Shown here in pieces: positions 44,149 to 54,142 of a DNA stretch of 64,000 bases (within the stretch, counting starts at the first letter, position 1; every line of letters starts with the position of its first letter). The notes beneath the pieces are model-generated. The model worked only from the letters and a program-made list of their open reading frames with translations. It was not told the DNA's origin and ran no database searches. A program made the translations under genes and the position numbers. The stretch comes from Comamonas koreensis. Its GTDB lineage: Bacteria; Pseudomonadota; Gammaproteobacteria; Burkholderiales; Burkholderiaceae_C. The stretch is taken from NCBI RefSeq assembly GCF_014076495.1, contig NZ_CP043575.1, forward strand, positions 868,001-932,000. Reading direction: 5' to 3'.

Positions 44149-44991
44149 ATGATTCGTTTTGCCATCGTGCTGCTGCTACTGGCCAATGCCGGCTACTACG
44201 CCTTCTCGCAAGGCATGCTGCGCAGCCTGGGCTGGGGCCCGGAAGACCCCTCCGAGCCCGAGCGGGTGCAGCAGCAGGTCAAGCCCGAAGCGCTGCGCAT
44301 TCTGACGCCGCAGGAAGCCAAGCAGGCCCAGGAGCAGCCCCGCACGGCGCCGGCAGAGACCGCCCCGGCGCCAGCCCCGGTGGCCGCACCCGCACCTGCT
44401 TCCGCATCCGATCCCGCTGCCTTTGCGGTGGCTGAGCCGGCCACCGACACCGCAGACAAAACGGCTGCAGAAGCCGACAAGCTCGCAGCCAAGACAACGG
44501 ACAAGCCCGCCGACAAGCCGGCAGAGAAACCGGAGAAGCCCGAGAAAAAAGAATGCCTGGTGGCCGGCAGCTTTGACGCCAAGCAGGTCGACGCGCTGCG
44601 CCTGCAGCTGGCCAAGCTGCCAGAAGGCAGCTGGCGCCTGGACAGCAGCACCAGCGCCGGCCGCTGGATGGTCTATGTCGGCAAGTTCAGCAGCCAGGAG
44701 GCGCTGGACACGCGCCGCGACGAGCTGCGCGCGCTCGACATCAGCACCGACCGCGCCCGCATCGCCAGCCTGGAGCCGGGCATCTCGCTGGGGCGCTTCT
44801 CCAGCGAAGAGGCGGCCGAGCGCCATCTGGCGTCCATGGGCAAAAAAGGCGTGAGCGGCGCCAAGGTGGTGGTCGAGCGCCCCGAGGCCGTGAGCTACAC
44901 CGTGCGCTGGCCCAAGATGGATGCGGCCACCAAGAAGCGCGTGCAGAGCTGGCATGTGATGGACGGCAAGGAGCTGCGCAGCTGCTCCTGA
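44149..44991 (+). CDS. SPOR domain membrane protein
   Basis: 280 residues. One N-terminal membrane helix (FAIVLLLLANAGYYAF) followed by a long Ala/Pro/Lys-rich periplasmic linker (about 60-135) and a SPOR domain (about 140-225: CLVAGSFDAKQVDALRLQLAKL, then WMVYVGKFSSQEAL, then GISLGRFSSEEAAERHL). SPOR domains bind denuded peptidoglycan at division sites, so the protein probably localises to the septum. It lies 40 nt after birA in the same operon, an arrangement I recall from related genomes. Confidence 0.85.
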   Translation: MIRFAIVLLLLANAGYYAFSQGMLRSLGWGPEDPSEPERVQQQVKPEALRILTPQEAKQAQEQPRTAPAETAPAPAPVAAPAPASASDPAAFAVAEPATDTADKTAAEADKLAAKTTDKPADKPAEKPEKPEKKECLVAGSFDAKQVDALRLQLAKLPEGSWRLDSSTSAGRWMVYVGKFSSQEALDTRRDELRALDISTDRARIASLEPGISLGRFSSEEAAERHLASMGKKGVSGAKVVVERPEAVSYTVRWPKMDAATKKRVQSWHVMDGKELRSCS

Positions 44992-45003
44992 TGGCAGGGC
45001 CGT

Positions 45004-46494
45004 TCAGCTGGACGGCTGCGGCGCCAGCGTGGTTGGAAAGCACACGCTGAACACCACGCCGCGCTGGGCCTGGCGCGGGTGCGCGTCTTCCAGGCCCACG
45101 GTGGCGCCATGCTGGCGGGCGATTTCCTGCACGATGGGCAGGCCCAGACCCGAGCCATCGACCTCGCTGCCCAGCACGCGGTAGAAGGGCTGAAAAATAC
45201 GCTCGCGCTCTTCTTCGGGAATGCCGGGGCCGGAGTTTTCCACCTGCAGCACGATCACATGGCCAAAGGGGTCGGCCATCAGGCGAACATTGATGACGCC
45301 CGGCGCGCTGGCGCTGGAGGGTGTGTAGTTGATCGCGTTGTCCAGCAGGTTGCGCACCAGCTCGCCCAGCAAGGTGGCATTGCCGTTGACCCAGACTTCG
45401 CGGTCCTCGACCTGCATGCCGTCATAGCCCATGTCGATATGCTTGGCCAGGGCCCGGTCAATGCCGTCATGCATGGCGTCGAGCACAATCTCGGCCAGGT
45501 TGCAGGGCGTGCGCTGCAGCAGCGCGCTGGGCCCTTCGGCGCGCGCCAGCGACAGCAACTGGTTGACGGTGTGCGTGGCGCGAATGCTCGAGCGCCCGAT
45601 CTGCTGCAAGGACAGCTTGAGGTCGTCTTCCTTGGCATCGGCGCGCTGGGCCATCTCGGCCTGCATGCGCAGGCCCGCCAGCGGGGTTTTGAGCTGGTGC
45701 GCAGCATCGGCGAGGAAGCGCTTCTGCGTGGCCAGTGAATCGTTGAGGCGCTCTAGCAAGCCATTGACCGAGTCGACCAGTGGCACCACTTCGAGCGGCA
45801 CATCCTTGTGCTGGATCGGCGAGAGGTCTTCGGACTTGCGCGCGCGGATGCGCTCTTCGAGCAGGTGCAGGGGCTTGATGCCGCGCGCCAGCGCCAACCA
45901 GACCAGCAGCACCGCCAGCGGCAGGATGACGAACTGCGGCAGCATGACGCCCTTGATGATTTCGGTGGCCAGCACGCTGCGCTTCTCGCGCGTCTCGGCA
46001 ACCTGGATCAGCGCCAGGTTGGGCTCGGGCAGCGACAGCTGCACCCAGATCCAGGCGATGCGCACATCCACGCCGCGCAGCTCGCCATCGCGCAGCTGGA
46101 CCATGCCGACGCTGCGCTCCAGGTCCTTGGCGGGCATGGGCAGGGCCGATTCGCCCGCGAGAAACATGCCCGACGGGGTGGTCACCTGGTAGTACACCTT
46201 GTCGGCATCGTCGGCGCGCAGGATCTCGCTGGCCGGCAGCGGCAGGTTGAAATAGGTTTTGCCGCCTTGCACCCCCACCAGCTGCGCCAGCGCATGGGCG
46301 TTGTATTCGAGCGCGCGGTCAAAGGGCTTGTTGGCCAGGTCCTGGGCCACCAGCCAGGTCAATGCCAGCGATACGGGCCACAAAAGCAGCAGCGGCGTGA
46401 GCATCCAGTCAAGGATCTCTCCGAACAAAGATCGCTGCTCGCTGCGAAACAGGGCCAAGGCTGTCCTTGCGTGAATGGGGCCGGGGGCGGCCAT
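45004..46494 (-). CDS. Sensor histidine kinase (TctE-like)
   Basis: 496 residues. Two membrane helices (about 27-50 and 190-210) frame a periplasmic sensing domain of the 2CSK_N type found in TctE/tricarballylate kinases. The DHp helix carries the phospho-acceptor His266 in LADAAHQLKTPLAGL; the ATPase domain has the N box ELVRNLLDNAINYTP, G1 in VENSGPGIPEEE and G2 in GSGLGLPIVQEI. Its partner regulator starts the operon 28 nt upstream. Sensing of tricarboxylates is suggested by homology only; no tct transporter genes are adjacent. Confidence 0.9.
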   Translation of the reverse strand: MAAPGPIHARTALALFRSEQRSLFGEILDWMLTPLLLLWPVSLALTWLVAQDLANKPFDRALEYNAHALAQLVGVQGGKTYFNLPLPASEILRADDADKVYYQVTTPSGMFLAGESALPMPAKDLERSVGMVQLRDGELRGVDVRIAWIWVQLSLPEPNLALIQVAETREKRSVLATEIIKGVMLPQFVILPLAVLLVWLALARGIKPLHLLEERIRARKSEDLSPIQHKDVPLEVVPLVDSVNGLLERLNDSLATQKRFLADAAHQLKTPLAGLRMQAEMAQRADAKEDDLKLSLQQIGRSSIRATHTVNQLLSLARAEGPSALLQRTPCNLAEIVLDAMHDGIDRALAKHIDMGYDGMQVEDREVWVNGNATLLGELVRNLLDNAINYTPSSASAPGVINVRLMADPFGHVIVLQVENSGPGIPEEERERIFQPFYRVLGSEVDGSGLGLPIVQEIARQHGATVGLEDAHPRQAQRGVVFSVCFPTTLAPQPSS

Positions 46495-46521
46495 CGCCCC
46501 GCTGTGGCCGGAGGGTGGAGG

Positions 46522-47208
46522 TCAGTGCGGGGCCGGTGGCTGGATCTTCTCCAGGCAATAACCCAGGCCACGCACGGTGGCAATGCGGATGGGGCCCTTT
46601 TCTATCTTCTTGCGCAGGCGGTGGATATAGACCTCGATCGCATTGGTGCTGACCTCCTCGCCCCATTCGCACAGGCGCTCGACCAGCTGGTCCTTGCTGA
46701 CCAGCCGCCCCGAGCGCTGCAGCAGCACCTCCAGCAGGCCCAGCTCTCGGGCCGAGAGCTCGAGCATGCGGCCGTCGAACGTGGCCACACGCCCGGCCTG
46801 GTCGTAGGCCAGCGGCCCATGCTGGATCAGGCTGGTGCTCATGCCCACGCCCCGGCGCGTGAGCGCCCGCACACGGGCTTCGAGCTCGGACAGCGCAAAG
46901 GGTTTGGCCATGTAGTCATCGGCGCCCAGGTCAAGGCCTTGGACCCGGTCGTCCACGCTCTCGGCGGCGGTGAGAATCAGCACCGGAATGGCCGAGCCCC
47001 GGGCGCGCAGCTTTTTGAGCACTTCGAGCCCATGCATGCGCGGCAGGCCCAGGTCCAGAATCAGCAGATCAAAAGCATTGTTGGCCATCAGGGCGGCATC
47101 AGCCTCGGTGCCATTGGAGACATGGTCGACCACGGCGCCGGAGTTGCGGAGACTGCGCAGCAGGCCATCGGCCAGCACCTGGTCGTCTTCGGCAATCAGT
47201 ATTCGCAT
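46522..47208 (-). CDS. Response regulator, OmpR family (TctD-like)
   Basis: 228 residues from ATG 47208 (AGGAGA upstream); a longer frame to 47271 has no ribosome site. Receiver domain with Asp8/9 and phospho-acceptor Asp52 in LLILDLGLPR, conserved Thr in LILTAAES and Lys in DDYMAKPF. Winged-helix domain at about 125-225 (LSARELGLLEVLLQRSGRLVSKDQLVERL). It is the DNA-binding partner of the histidine kinase downstream (28-nt gap). Targets unknown. Confidence 0.93.
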   Translation of the reverse strand: MRILIAEDDQVLADGLLRSLRNSGAVVDHVSNGTEADAALMANNAFDLLILDLGLPRMHGLEVLKKLRARGSAIPVLILTAAESVDDRVQGLDLGADDYMAKPFALSELEARVRALTRRGVGMSTSLIQHGPLAYDQAGRVATFDGRMLELSARELGLLEVLLQRSGRLVSKDQLVERLCEWGEEVSTNAIEVYIHRLRKKIEKGPIRIATVRGLGYCLEKIQPPAPH

Positions 47209-47484
47209 GCAGTCTCCTATCGGTGTTGTCGTCGTGATGTGGATGGTGCCAATGATTCTAGGCGAGTCCATGGCCTGGCTGGCTACCTAAGCATAGATCA
47301 AAGCGGGTGAGCCGCGAGGCCGTGGTGCGCCGCGCTGGCCTCCTGCTTTTTTGTTGCAAAGACGTAAATCCGGCCGGGCCGTCATCAAACCGGGGCAGGC
47401 CTCACGTAGGATAGCGCCTCGTCTTGACCAGAACACGCGGGCACCCGGCCTGTGGCTGGTGGGGGGAGATTGCAGCAGGTGGTG

Positions 47485-48426
47485 ATGAAACCAGGGTCCA
47501 AGGTACAGGTCAGATGGCAGGCGTCGCAGCGGCAGCGCCGCTTGGTCGCGGTGACGGCCCTGCTGGTGCTGACCGCCCTGTACCTGCAGTGGCACCACGT
47601 CATTGCCATGCCGGGGCAGACCGATGCGCTGCAGTCTGCACCGCGCTCGGCACCGCCTGCCAACCTGCCGCACTACCGGGCCAGCATCGATGCCAAGGTG
47701 GTCAGCGGCATTGCCGACAACCTCTCAGGCCTGGCCTTCAACCCCGAGACCCAGACCTTGTTTGCGGTGACCAACCGCCCGCCCCAGATTGCCGAGCTGA
47801 GCACCGATGGCCGCTTGCTGCGGCTGGCGCCGCTGCATGGCGCCAGAGATACCGAAGGCATCGCCCATATCCAGGGCGACTGGTTTGCGATTGCCGACGA
47901 GCGCAGCAACCGCATCTACTGGGTGCAGTTTGGCAAGGGGGTGACCGAGGTATCGCTCGACCACAGTCCCTATGTGCAGCTCAATGACATCGCCATCAAG
48001 AATTTTGCGCTTGAAGGCCTGGGCTGGGATGCCAAGCGCCAGCAGCTGCTGGCCGTGACCGAGAAATGGCCGATGCAGGTGCTGGTGATGGATGCGCCGC
48101 TGTCCAAGCTCAAGCCGGGCCTGGTCGATATGAAAGTCTCGACCTGGGAGGTGCCGGCGGTGGACGACATGCCCAGCACCGATCTGGCCGCCATCGAGGT
48201 CGATCCGCGCAGCGGCAACCTGCTGCTGCTGGGGGAGGAATCGTCGGTGCTGTACGAATACAGCCGAGCCGGTGACCTGCTCAGCGTGATGCCGCTGTGG
48301 GCCGATATGGCGGGGCTGGCCGAGCGGGTGCCGCAGCCCGAAGGCCTGGCGATGGACCACAGCGGCAACATCTACATCGTCTCCGAGCCCAACCTGTTCT
48401 ACAAATTCGAGCGCAAGCGCCGCTGA
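47485..48426 (+). CDS. SdiA-regulated (YjiK-like) beta-propeller protein
   Basis: 313 residues from ATG 47485; a GTG at 47452 is an alternative. An N-terminal membrane segment (VAVTALLVLTALYLQW) anchors or exports a beta-propeller: NLSGLAFNPETQTLFAVTN, TEGIAHIQGDWFAIADE, and EGLAMDHSGNIYIVSEPNLF. This matches the SdiA-regulated/YjiK family, periplasmic proteins of unknown activity. It is divergent from the two-component pair, across 276 bp, and could be among its targets (inference). Confidence 0.8.
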   Translation: MKPGSKVQVRWQASQRQRRLVAVTALLVLTALYLQWHHVIAMPGQTDALQSAPRSAPPANLPHYRASIDAKVVSGIADNLSGLAFNPETQTLFAVTNRPPQIAELSTDGRLLRLAPLHGARDTEGIAHIQGDWFAIADERSNRIYWVQFGKGVTEVSLDHSPYVQLNDIAIKNFALEGLGWDAKRQQLLAVTEKWPMQVLVMDAPLSKLKPGLVDMKVSTWEVPAVDDMPSTDLAAIEVDPRSGNLLLLGEESSVLYEYSRAGDLLSVMPLWADMAGLAERVPQPEGLAMDHSGNIYIVSEPNLFYKFERKRR

Positions 48427-48446
48427 ACGCGGCAAAGCGCAACCGC

Positions 48447-48935
48447 TCAGCTGTCGGCCCCATAGACCTCCAGCCCCAGCTGTACCACGGTGGCGACCTG
48501 CTCGCCGACCTCGGCGCGGAACTCCGCCTCCGCCTGGGTGACGGCCCGCTCAAACGCCTGCAGCCACAGCAGGCCGGTCTCGGTAAAACGCACGATGCGG
48601 GCGCGGGCATCGCGCGGGTCGCGCTCGCGGGTCACCAGGTTCCAGGCTTCGCACTGGTCCACCAGCTGGGCCATGGCCTGCTTGCTCATGCCCGCGCGCG
48701 CCGCCAGGTCCACCAGGCGGTCGCCGGCCAGCGACAGGTGGCGGGTGATGTGGACATGGGCGGCGCTCACCTGGTCGCGCTCGGCCAGGTGCGACAGCGC
48801 CAGCGGCACGGCCTCGTCCTGGGCCATCAACTGCAGCACACGGGCATCAAAACGGCGCATCGCGTGGCCCAGCAGGCGGCCCATATGGGTCAGGCGCCAG
48901 CTGTCATCGGGCAAATGGGGCAGAAGAATGGGCAT
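48447..48935 (-). CDS. MarR family transcriptional regulator
   Basis: 162 residues from ATG 48935; the longer frame to 48992 would place 19 extra residues inside the promoter. The winged helix is at about 55-125 (LAARAGMSKQAMAQLVDQCE recognition helix, wing with RERDPRDARARIVRFTETG). An inverted repeat TAGTCA-N7-TGACTA lies about 50 nt upstream, the probable autoregulatory operator. Divergent from recA, which shares the 189-bp region. The ligand and regulon are unknown. Confidence 0.88.
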   Translation of the reverse strand: MPILLPHLPDDSWRLTHMGRLLGHAMRRFDARVLQLMAQDEAVPLALSHLAERDQVSAAHVHITRHLSLAGDRLVDLAARAGMSKQAMAQLVDQCEAWNLVTRERDPRDARARIVRFTETGLLWLQAFERAVTQAEAEFRAEVGEQVATVVQLGLEVYGADS

Positions 48936-48985
48936 GGCGAGCAGCCTAAAAAGGCTGAAAAAGGGCGAAGTCGCTATTGTGCATA

Positions 48986-49004
48986 TAGTCAACTAAACTG
49001 ACTA
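48986..49004 (-). promoter_or_regulatory. Candidate MarR operator
   Basis: TAGTCA, 7-nt spacer, TGACTA: perfect inverted repeat of 19 bp, about one and a half helical turns, 50 nt upstream of the MarR-family start and 57 bp before the LexA box of recA. MarR proteins bind short palindromes of this size. Confidence 0.6.
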
Positions 49005-49060
49005 AAAAAATGCTTCTATAAAATATACCCATCCCATAAACTACTGTTCAAGCATCCAGG

Positions 49061-49076
49061 CTGTATATGCAAACAG
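49061..49076 (+). promoter_or_regulatory. LexA (SOS) box upstream of recA
   Basis: CTGTATATGCAAACAG fits the CTG-N10-CAG LexA consensus of gamma- and betaproteobacteria, with the TATAT core conserved in the left half. It lies 48 nt upstream of the recA start, as in other SOS-regulated recA genes. Confidence 0.85.
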
Positions 49077-49124
49077 CTGGATCTCCAGATCGACGACATG
49101 ACCATCAAACGCAAGGAGAAATCC

Positions 49125-50201
<1,077 letters not shown>

Positions 50202-50225
50202 TAGCCGCCTAGCCACAGCGCTGAG

Positions 50226-50275
50226 AATAGCTGCTTGTGCACAGAACCTGTGCGCAAGCAGCTATTTGTTTTATA
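50226..50275 (+). terminator. recA-recX intergenic terminator/attenuator
   Basis: AATAGCTGCTTG (50226-50237) pairs exactly with CAAGCAGCTATT (50255-50266), with inner GCACAG/CTGTGC pairing, and is followed by TGTTTTATAG. It begins 25 nt after the recA stop and ends just before recX, so recX is probably expressed at a low level by readthrough. Confidence 0.8.
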
Positions 50276-50288
50276 GCAATTTGAACCG

Positions 50289-50738
50289 ATGTCTTTCAGC
50301 AAACTCTCCCTCAAGGGCCGGGCGCTGCGCTATCTGGCGCAGCGCGAGCATTCGCGTGCCGAGCTGCTGGCCAAGCTCGGCCCCCATGTGCAAGAGGGCG
50401 AGGACCTGGCAGCCATCCTCGACGAGCTCGAAGCCAAGGGCTTCATCAGCGCCCAGCGCGTGGTCGACAGCGTGATCCACACCAAGGCCGCCCGCTATGG
50501 CGCCAGCCGCGTGCTGCAGGAGCTGCGCCACAAAGGCGTGGATGCCCTGCTGATCGCCGATGCCCGCGAGCGCCTGCGCAGCACCGAGCTGCAGCGCGCC
50601 CGCGAGGTCTGGCAACGCCGTTTTGGCGCGCCGCCCGAGAGCCCGCAGGAGCGGGCCAAGCAGATGCGCTTTCTGGCCAGCCGGGGGTTTGGTGGGGATG
50701 TGGTGCGCCAGGTGCTGCGCGGCGGAGATGACGATTAG
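50289..50738 (+). CDS. recX: Regulatory protein RecX
   Basis: 149 residues, of normal length. RecX caps and dissociates RecA filaments. Three tandem three-helix repeats are visible: LKGRALRYLAQREHSRAELLAKL, YGASRVLQELRHKGV and RFLASRGFGGDVVRQVL. It is directly downstream of recA in the same direction, separated by an attenuating hairpin, the classic arrangement. The C-terminal GGDDD is short and acidic. Confidence 0.95.
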   Translation: MSFSKLSLKGRALRYLAQREHSRAELLAKLGPHVQEGEDLAAILDELEAKGFISAQRVVDSVIHTKAARYGASRVLQELRHKGVDALLIADARERLRSTELQRAREVWQRRFGAPPESPQERAKQMRFLASRGFGGDVVRQVLRGGDDD

Positions 50739-50831
50739 CGGCTGAAGAGTGCCCCGCCGGGCTGCGCAGATGTGCGGCCCGCAAAGCCCCAGCCACGCGG
50801 CCCGTGCCCCGGCTGGGCGACAATGGCGGCC

Positions 50832-51074
50832 ATGAGCACCGCCGAACAGCCCAACAACCCCCTCCATGGCCTGACCCTGGAGCACATCCTGAACGAGCTG
50901 GTCGCGTACTTTGGCTGGGAAGAGCTGGGTGAGCGCATCCCGGTGCGTTGTTTTTGCCTGGACCCGAGCATCAACTCCAGCCTGCGCTTTTTGCGCAAGA
51001 CGCCCTGGGCGCGCGAGAAAGTCGAGGGTCTGTACCTGTTCATGCTGCGCGAGAAAAGGCGCAGCGGCGCCTGA
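50832..51074 (+). CDS. VF530 family DNA-binding protein
   Basis: 80 residues from ATG 50832; ATG 50823 would add three. It matches the VF530/DUF2132 family almost throughout: [57 protein letters not shown]. The structure of a Vibrio member suggested an unusual DNA-binding fold. Function in the cell is unknown. It lies just after recX but probably has its own promoter. Confidence 0.88.
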   Translation: MSTAEQPNNPLHGLTLEHILNELVAYFGWEELGERIPVRCFCLDPSINSSLRFLRKTPWAREKVEGLYLFMLREKRRSGA

Positions 51075-51182
51075 GGCCTCGTCGCCCGCAGTGCGGCGGC
51101 GTCCTTGCTGTGCAGCGCTGTCCTACTTGCAGGCGGGCTGCGAGCCGCTAGGCTAGTCGTCTGTGCAAACAGGAGACCGACG

Positions 51183-51662
51183 ATGACCGCAAAAAATACC
51201 GTATGCCTCTGGTACCAGGGGGATGCGCTCGATGCCGCGCAGTTCTATGCCCGGACTTTTCCGGACAGCTCTGTGGGCGCCGTGCACCGCGCGCCGGGGG
51301 ACTACCCCGATGGCCGGCAGGGCGATGTACTGGTGGTGGAGTTCAACGTGGCGGGCATTGCCTGCATTGGGCTCAACGGCGGGCCGCATTTTCAGCACAA
51401 TGAGTCCTTTTCCTTCCAGATCGCCACGGACGACCAGGCCGAGACCGACCGCCTGTGGAACGCCATCGTTGGCCATGGCGGGCAGGAAAGTGCCTGTGGC
51501 TGGTGCAAGGACCACTGGGGCATCTCCTGGCAAATCACGCCCCGCATGCTGACTGCGGCCATGTCCGACCCCGACCGCGCTGCGGCCAAGCGCGTGTTCG
51601 AGGCGATGATGGGCATGACCAAGATTGACATTGCCGCGCTGGAAGCGGCGCGCAAAGGCTGA
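51183..51662 (+). CDS. VOC family protein (PhnB/3-demethylubiquinone methyltransferase-like)
   Basis: 159 residues from ATG 51183, set by AGGAGA about 6 nt upstream. Single PhnB-type VOC domain: LWYQGDALDAAQFYARTFPDS at the start, VEFNVAGIACIGLNGGPHF, and the C-terminal CGWCKDHWGISWQITP. This Pfam family has historic '3-demethylubiquinone-9 3-methyltransferase' naming without evidence. It contains Cys-x-x-Cys (CGWC) near residue 109. Function unknown, cytosolic. Confidence 0.87.
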   Translation: MTAKNTVCLWYQGDALDAAQFYARTFPDSSVGAVHRAPGDYPDGRQGDVLVVEFNVAGIACIGLNGGPHFQHNESFSFQIATDDQAETDRLWNAIVGHGGQESACGWCKDHWGISWQITPRMLTAAMSDPDRAAAKRVFEAMMGMTKIDIAALEAARKG

Positions 51663-51681
51663 GCAGTCAGCCCTGTGCTGC

Positions 51682-52602
51682 TTATGTGCTGCGGGTACAC
51701 CACCAGCAGATCAGCGAGCCGGCGGTCACCAGCATCACCCCCTGCCAAAAGCTCCACGACGGCTGCACCTGCAGCCAGACGGTGCCTACCAGCGCCGACA
51801 GCACGGGCGTGAAGTACGAGCCCACGGCCATCACCGTGAGGTTGCCCGCGCGCAGGCCATGGTCCCAGCAGCTGTAGCCCAGCGCGGTGAGGCCGCTGAG
51901 CATGCACAGCTGCACGATGGCCGGCAGCGACAGGTGCAGCGCCGGCTCATCGCTGAGCGCGTACTTGACCCAGAGCACCGCGCCCACGCCCCAGAGAAAG
52001 GTGGGCAGCGCATTGGCGCCATGCGCATAGCGCTTGGCGATGACCGAGTAGCAGGGCCAGAGCCAGGCGGCCGAGAACGCCAGGCCATAGGCGAGCGGGT
52101 TGCTTTGCACATTGGCCCAGAGGCTGGCGATGGACAGCGCGCTGTCGCCCTTGAGCACCAGCACGATGCCGGCCATGGCCAGCAAGACCCCGGGCACCAG
52201 GCCTGCGCGAAAGCGCTGCAGCCCAAAAACGGTGGCCAGCACAATGGTCAGGCTCGGCCACAGGTAGTTGATCATGCCCAGCTCCAGCGTCTGGCCCCGG
52301 TTGCTGGCAAAGCCCAGCGACAGCGACAGCGCGATCTCGTAGAGCACAAACAGCAGGCCGCAGCCCCAGAGGTAGACCGGGTGCATGGCGCGCAGCTGCG
52401 CCAGGCGCGGGCGGCCAAAACGCAGCGTGACTAGCAAGGCCCCCAAGGTAAACACCGCTGCCGCCCCGCCAATGGGCCCCAGGTGCTCGGCCACGCTGCG
52501 AAACAGGCCCACTGACGTGGACCAGCACAGCACGGCCGACAGGCCAATCAAGGTGGCGCGTTGCGAAGCGGCCTGGGAAGAGGGCGTCGGGGAGGAAGAC
52601 AT
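51682..52602 (-). CDS. YddG-like DMT family exporter, copy 1
   Basis: 306 residues, ten membrane helices in two EamA repeats. It matches YddG, the aromatic amino acid exporter, in the WSTSVGLFRSVAEHLGPIGG and ELGMINYLWPSLTIV segments and the C-terminal SYFTPVLSALVGTVWL. A close paralogue lies about 440 bp to the right, also on the minus strand, differing mainly at the N-terminus. It would export aromatic amino acids or analogues across the inner membrane. Confidence 0.88.
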   Translation of the reverse strand: MSSSPTPSSQAASQRATLIGLSAVLCWSTSVGLFRSVAEHLGPIGGAAAVFTLGALLVTLRFGRPRLAQLRAMHPVYLWGCGLLFVLYEIALSLSLGFASNRGQTLELGMINYLWPSLTIVLATVFGLQRFRAGLVPGVLLAMAGIVLVLKGDSALSIASLWANVQSNPLAYGLAFSAAWLWPCYSVIAKRYAHGANALPTFLWGVGAVLWVKYALSDEPALHLSLPAIVQLCMLSGLTALGYSCWDHGLRAGNLTVMAVGSYFTPVLSALVGTVWLQVQPSWSFWQGVMLVTAGSLICWWCTRST

Positions 52603-52763
52603 GGGAGCGCGGCTGGGTGCAGGGACAGCTGTGAAAAGCAGCCTTGCATCCTAGCCGGAAAAGCACAGCTCTGCAGGCCTGGTAGCCAGCATCGAGCTGC
52701 TACCTGGCTGCCATTCAGTGGCGCCCGGCAGGTTGTCGCAGTGTGGCTTGGGACGATTAGCGC

Positions 52764-52913
52764 TTAGGCGATATGGCTGCCAAAGACCAGTGCGGCAGCA
52801 ATGGTGGCCACCACGGTGAGCACGGCAAATGCGATCAGGCCACGCAGCTCCAGGCGCTTGTCGGCCTCTTGCTCGGCGGCAGTGGGGATATGGTTGGGGC
52901 GGGAGTAGTCCAT
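52764..52913 (-). CDS. Small single-helix membrane protein (49 residues)
   Basis: An unlisted short gene between the two YddG-like genes. Translation gives MDYSRPNHIPTAAEQEADKR followed by LELRGLIAFAVLTVVATIAA and ALVFGSHIA. The layout (polar, charged N-terminus, then one hydrophobic helix from about residue 26 to 45 and a very short tail) is that of a genuine small membrane protein, and third codon positions are G/C-rich. The ribosome site is weak. Its place between two exporter genes on the same strand suggests it could be an accessory peptide, but that is inference. Confidence 0.65.
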   Translation of the reverse strand: MDYSRPNHIPTAAEQEADKRLELRGLIAFAVLTVVATIAAALVFGSHIA

Positions 52914-53037
52914 GGGCAGCTCGGAAAAAACGCGGGCAACCCGCCCACTATAGTGCGCCGGGCGCGTTTGGCCAGCGGGCGACGACTAGGTGTTTGTATG
53001 TGTATACCAAACCGGCATGCATGCGGCAGCCACCCCT

Positions 53038-53976
53038 TTATCCGGCCAGCTTTTTTCCATCGGCCAAGGTGGGGCTGCGGGTGTACCACCAGCAGACCAA
53101 CGATCCCAGCGTCACCAGCAGCACCCCTTGCCAAAAGCTCCAGGACGGCTGCACCTGCAGCCAGACGGTACCGACCAGGGCCGACAGCACGGGGGTGAAG
53201 TAAGAGCCCACGGCCATCACCGTGAGGTTGCCCGCGCGCAGGCCATGGTCCCAGCAGCTGTAGCCCAGGGCGGTCAAGCCGCTGAGCAGGCCCAGCTGCA
53301 GCAGCGCGGGCAGGGTAAAGCGCAGCGGTGGTTCGGGGCTGAGTGCGTACTTGATCCACAGCACGGCGGCCACGGCCCAGAGAAAGGCCGGCAGCGCATT
53401 GGCGCCCTGGGTGTAGCGCTTGGACACCACCGAATAGCAGGGCCAGAGGCAGGCCGCGCACAGCGCCAACGCATAGGCCAGCGGGTTGCTTTGCACATTG
53501 GCCCAGAGGCTGGCCAGCGACAGCGCGTTGTCGCCCTTGACCACCAGCACAATGCCGGCCATCGACAGCAGCACCCCCGGCACCAGGCCGGCGCGAAAGC
53601 GCTGCAGCCCCAGCACCGTGGCCATCACCAAGGTCAGGCTGGGCCAGAGGTAGTTGATCATGCCCAGCTCCAGCGTCTGGCCCCGGTGGCTGGCCCAGCC
53701 CAGGGACAGCGAGAAGGCAATTTCATTGAGCACAAACAGCAGGCCGCAGCCCAGCACATAGGCCGGGTGCATGGCCTTGAGCTGCGCGGCGCGCGGTAGG
53801 CCAAAGCGCCAGGTCACCAAGAAGGCGCTGAGCGAGAACACGCAGGCGGCCCCGCCTATCGCCCCCAGGTGTTCGGCAACGCTGCGGAACAGGCTCACCA
53901 GTGCAGACCAGCAGAGCACGGCAGAAAGCCCAATCAGCGTCGCGCGCTGGCTGGGCACAGGGGAAGGGGTGGACAT
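53038..53976 (-). CDS. YddG-like DMT family exporter, copy 2
   Basis: 312 residues, a close paralogue of the exporter at 51682-52602 (similar over nearly the whole length, for example the shared GQTLELGMINYLWPSL, SYFTPVLSALVGTVWLQVQP and PSWSFWQGV). Ten helices; the C-terminal tail (TRSPTLADGKKLAG) is longer. The pair is a recent tandem duplication as judged by DNA-level similarity. Probably an exporter of aromatic amino acids or related compounds; divergence in substrate cannot be judged. Confidence 0.88.
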   Translation of the reverse strand: MSTPSPVPSQRATLIGLSAVLCWSALVSLFRSVAEHLGAIGGAACVFSLSAFLVTWRFGLPRAAQLKAMHPAYVLGCGLLFVLNEIAFSLSLGWASHRGQTLELGMINYLWPSLTLVMATVLGLQRFRAGLVPGVLLSMAGIVLVVKGDNALSLASLWANVQSNPLAYALALCAACLWPCYSVVSKRYTQGANALPAFLWAVAAVLWIKYALSPEPPLRFTLPALLQLGLLSGLTALGYSCWDHGLRAGNLTVMAVGSYFTPVLSALVGTVWLQVQPSWSFWQGVLLVTLGSLVCWWYTRSPTLADGKKLAG

Positions 53977-54142
53977 GGAGAGGAGGGGATGCAGACGAGG
54001 GCGGCTCGCATCCTAGCGGCTATTGGGCGGCCCTGATGGGGCCAAGGGCTTGGCATCGCAAAACACTCGGATATGGCGCCAGTAGCGGCCTGGCAGCAGC
54101 CCGGCTTTCAGCTGCCTGGCCGGCCCCATTTACCCGGGTTGA

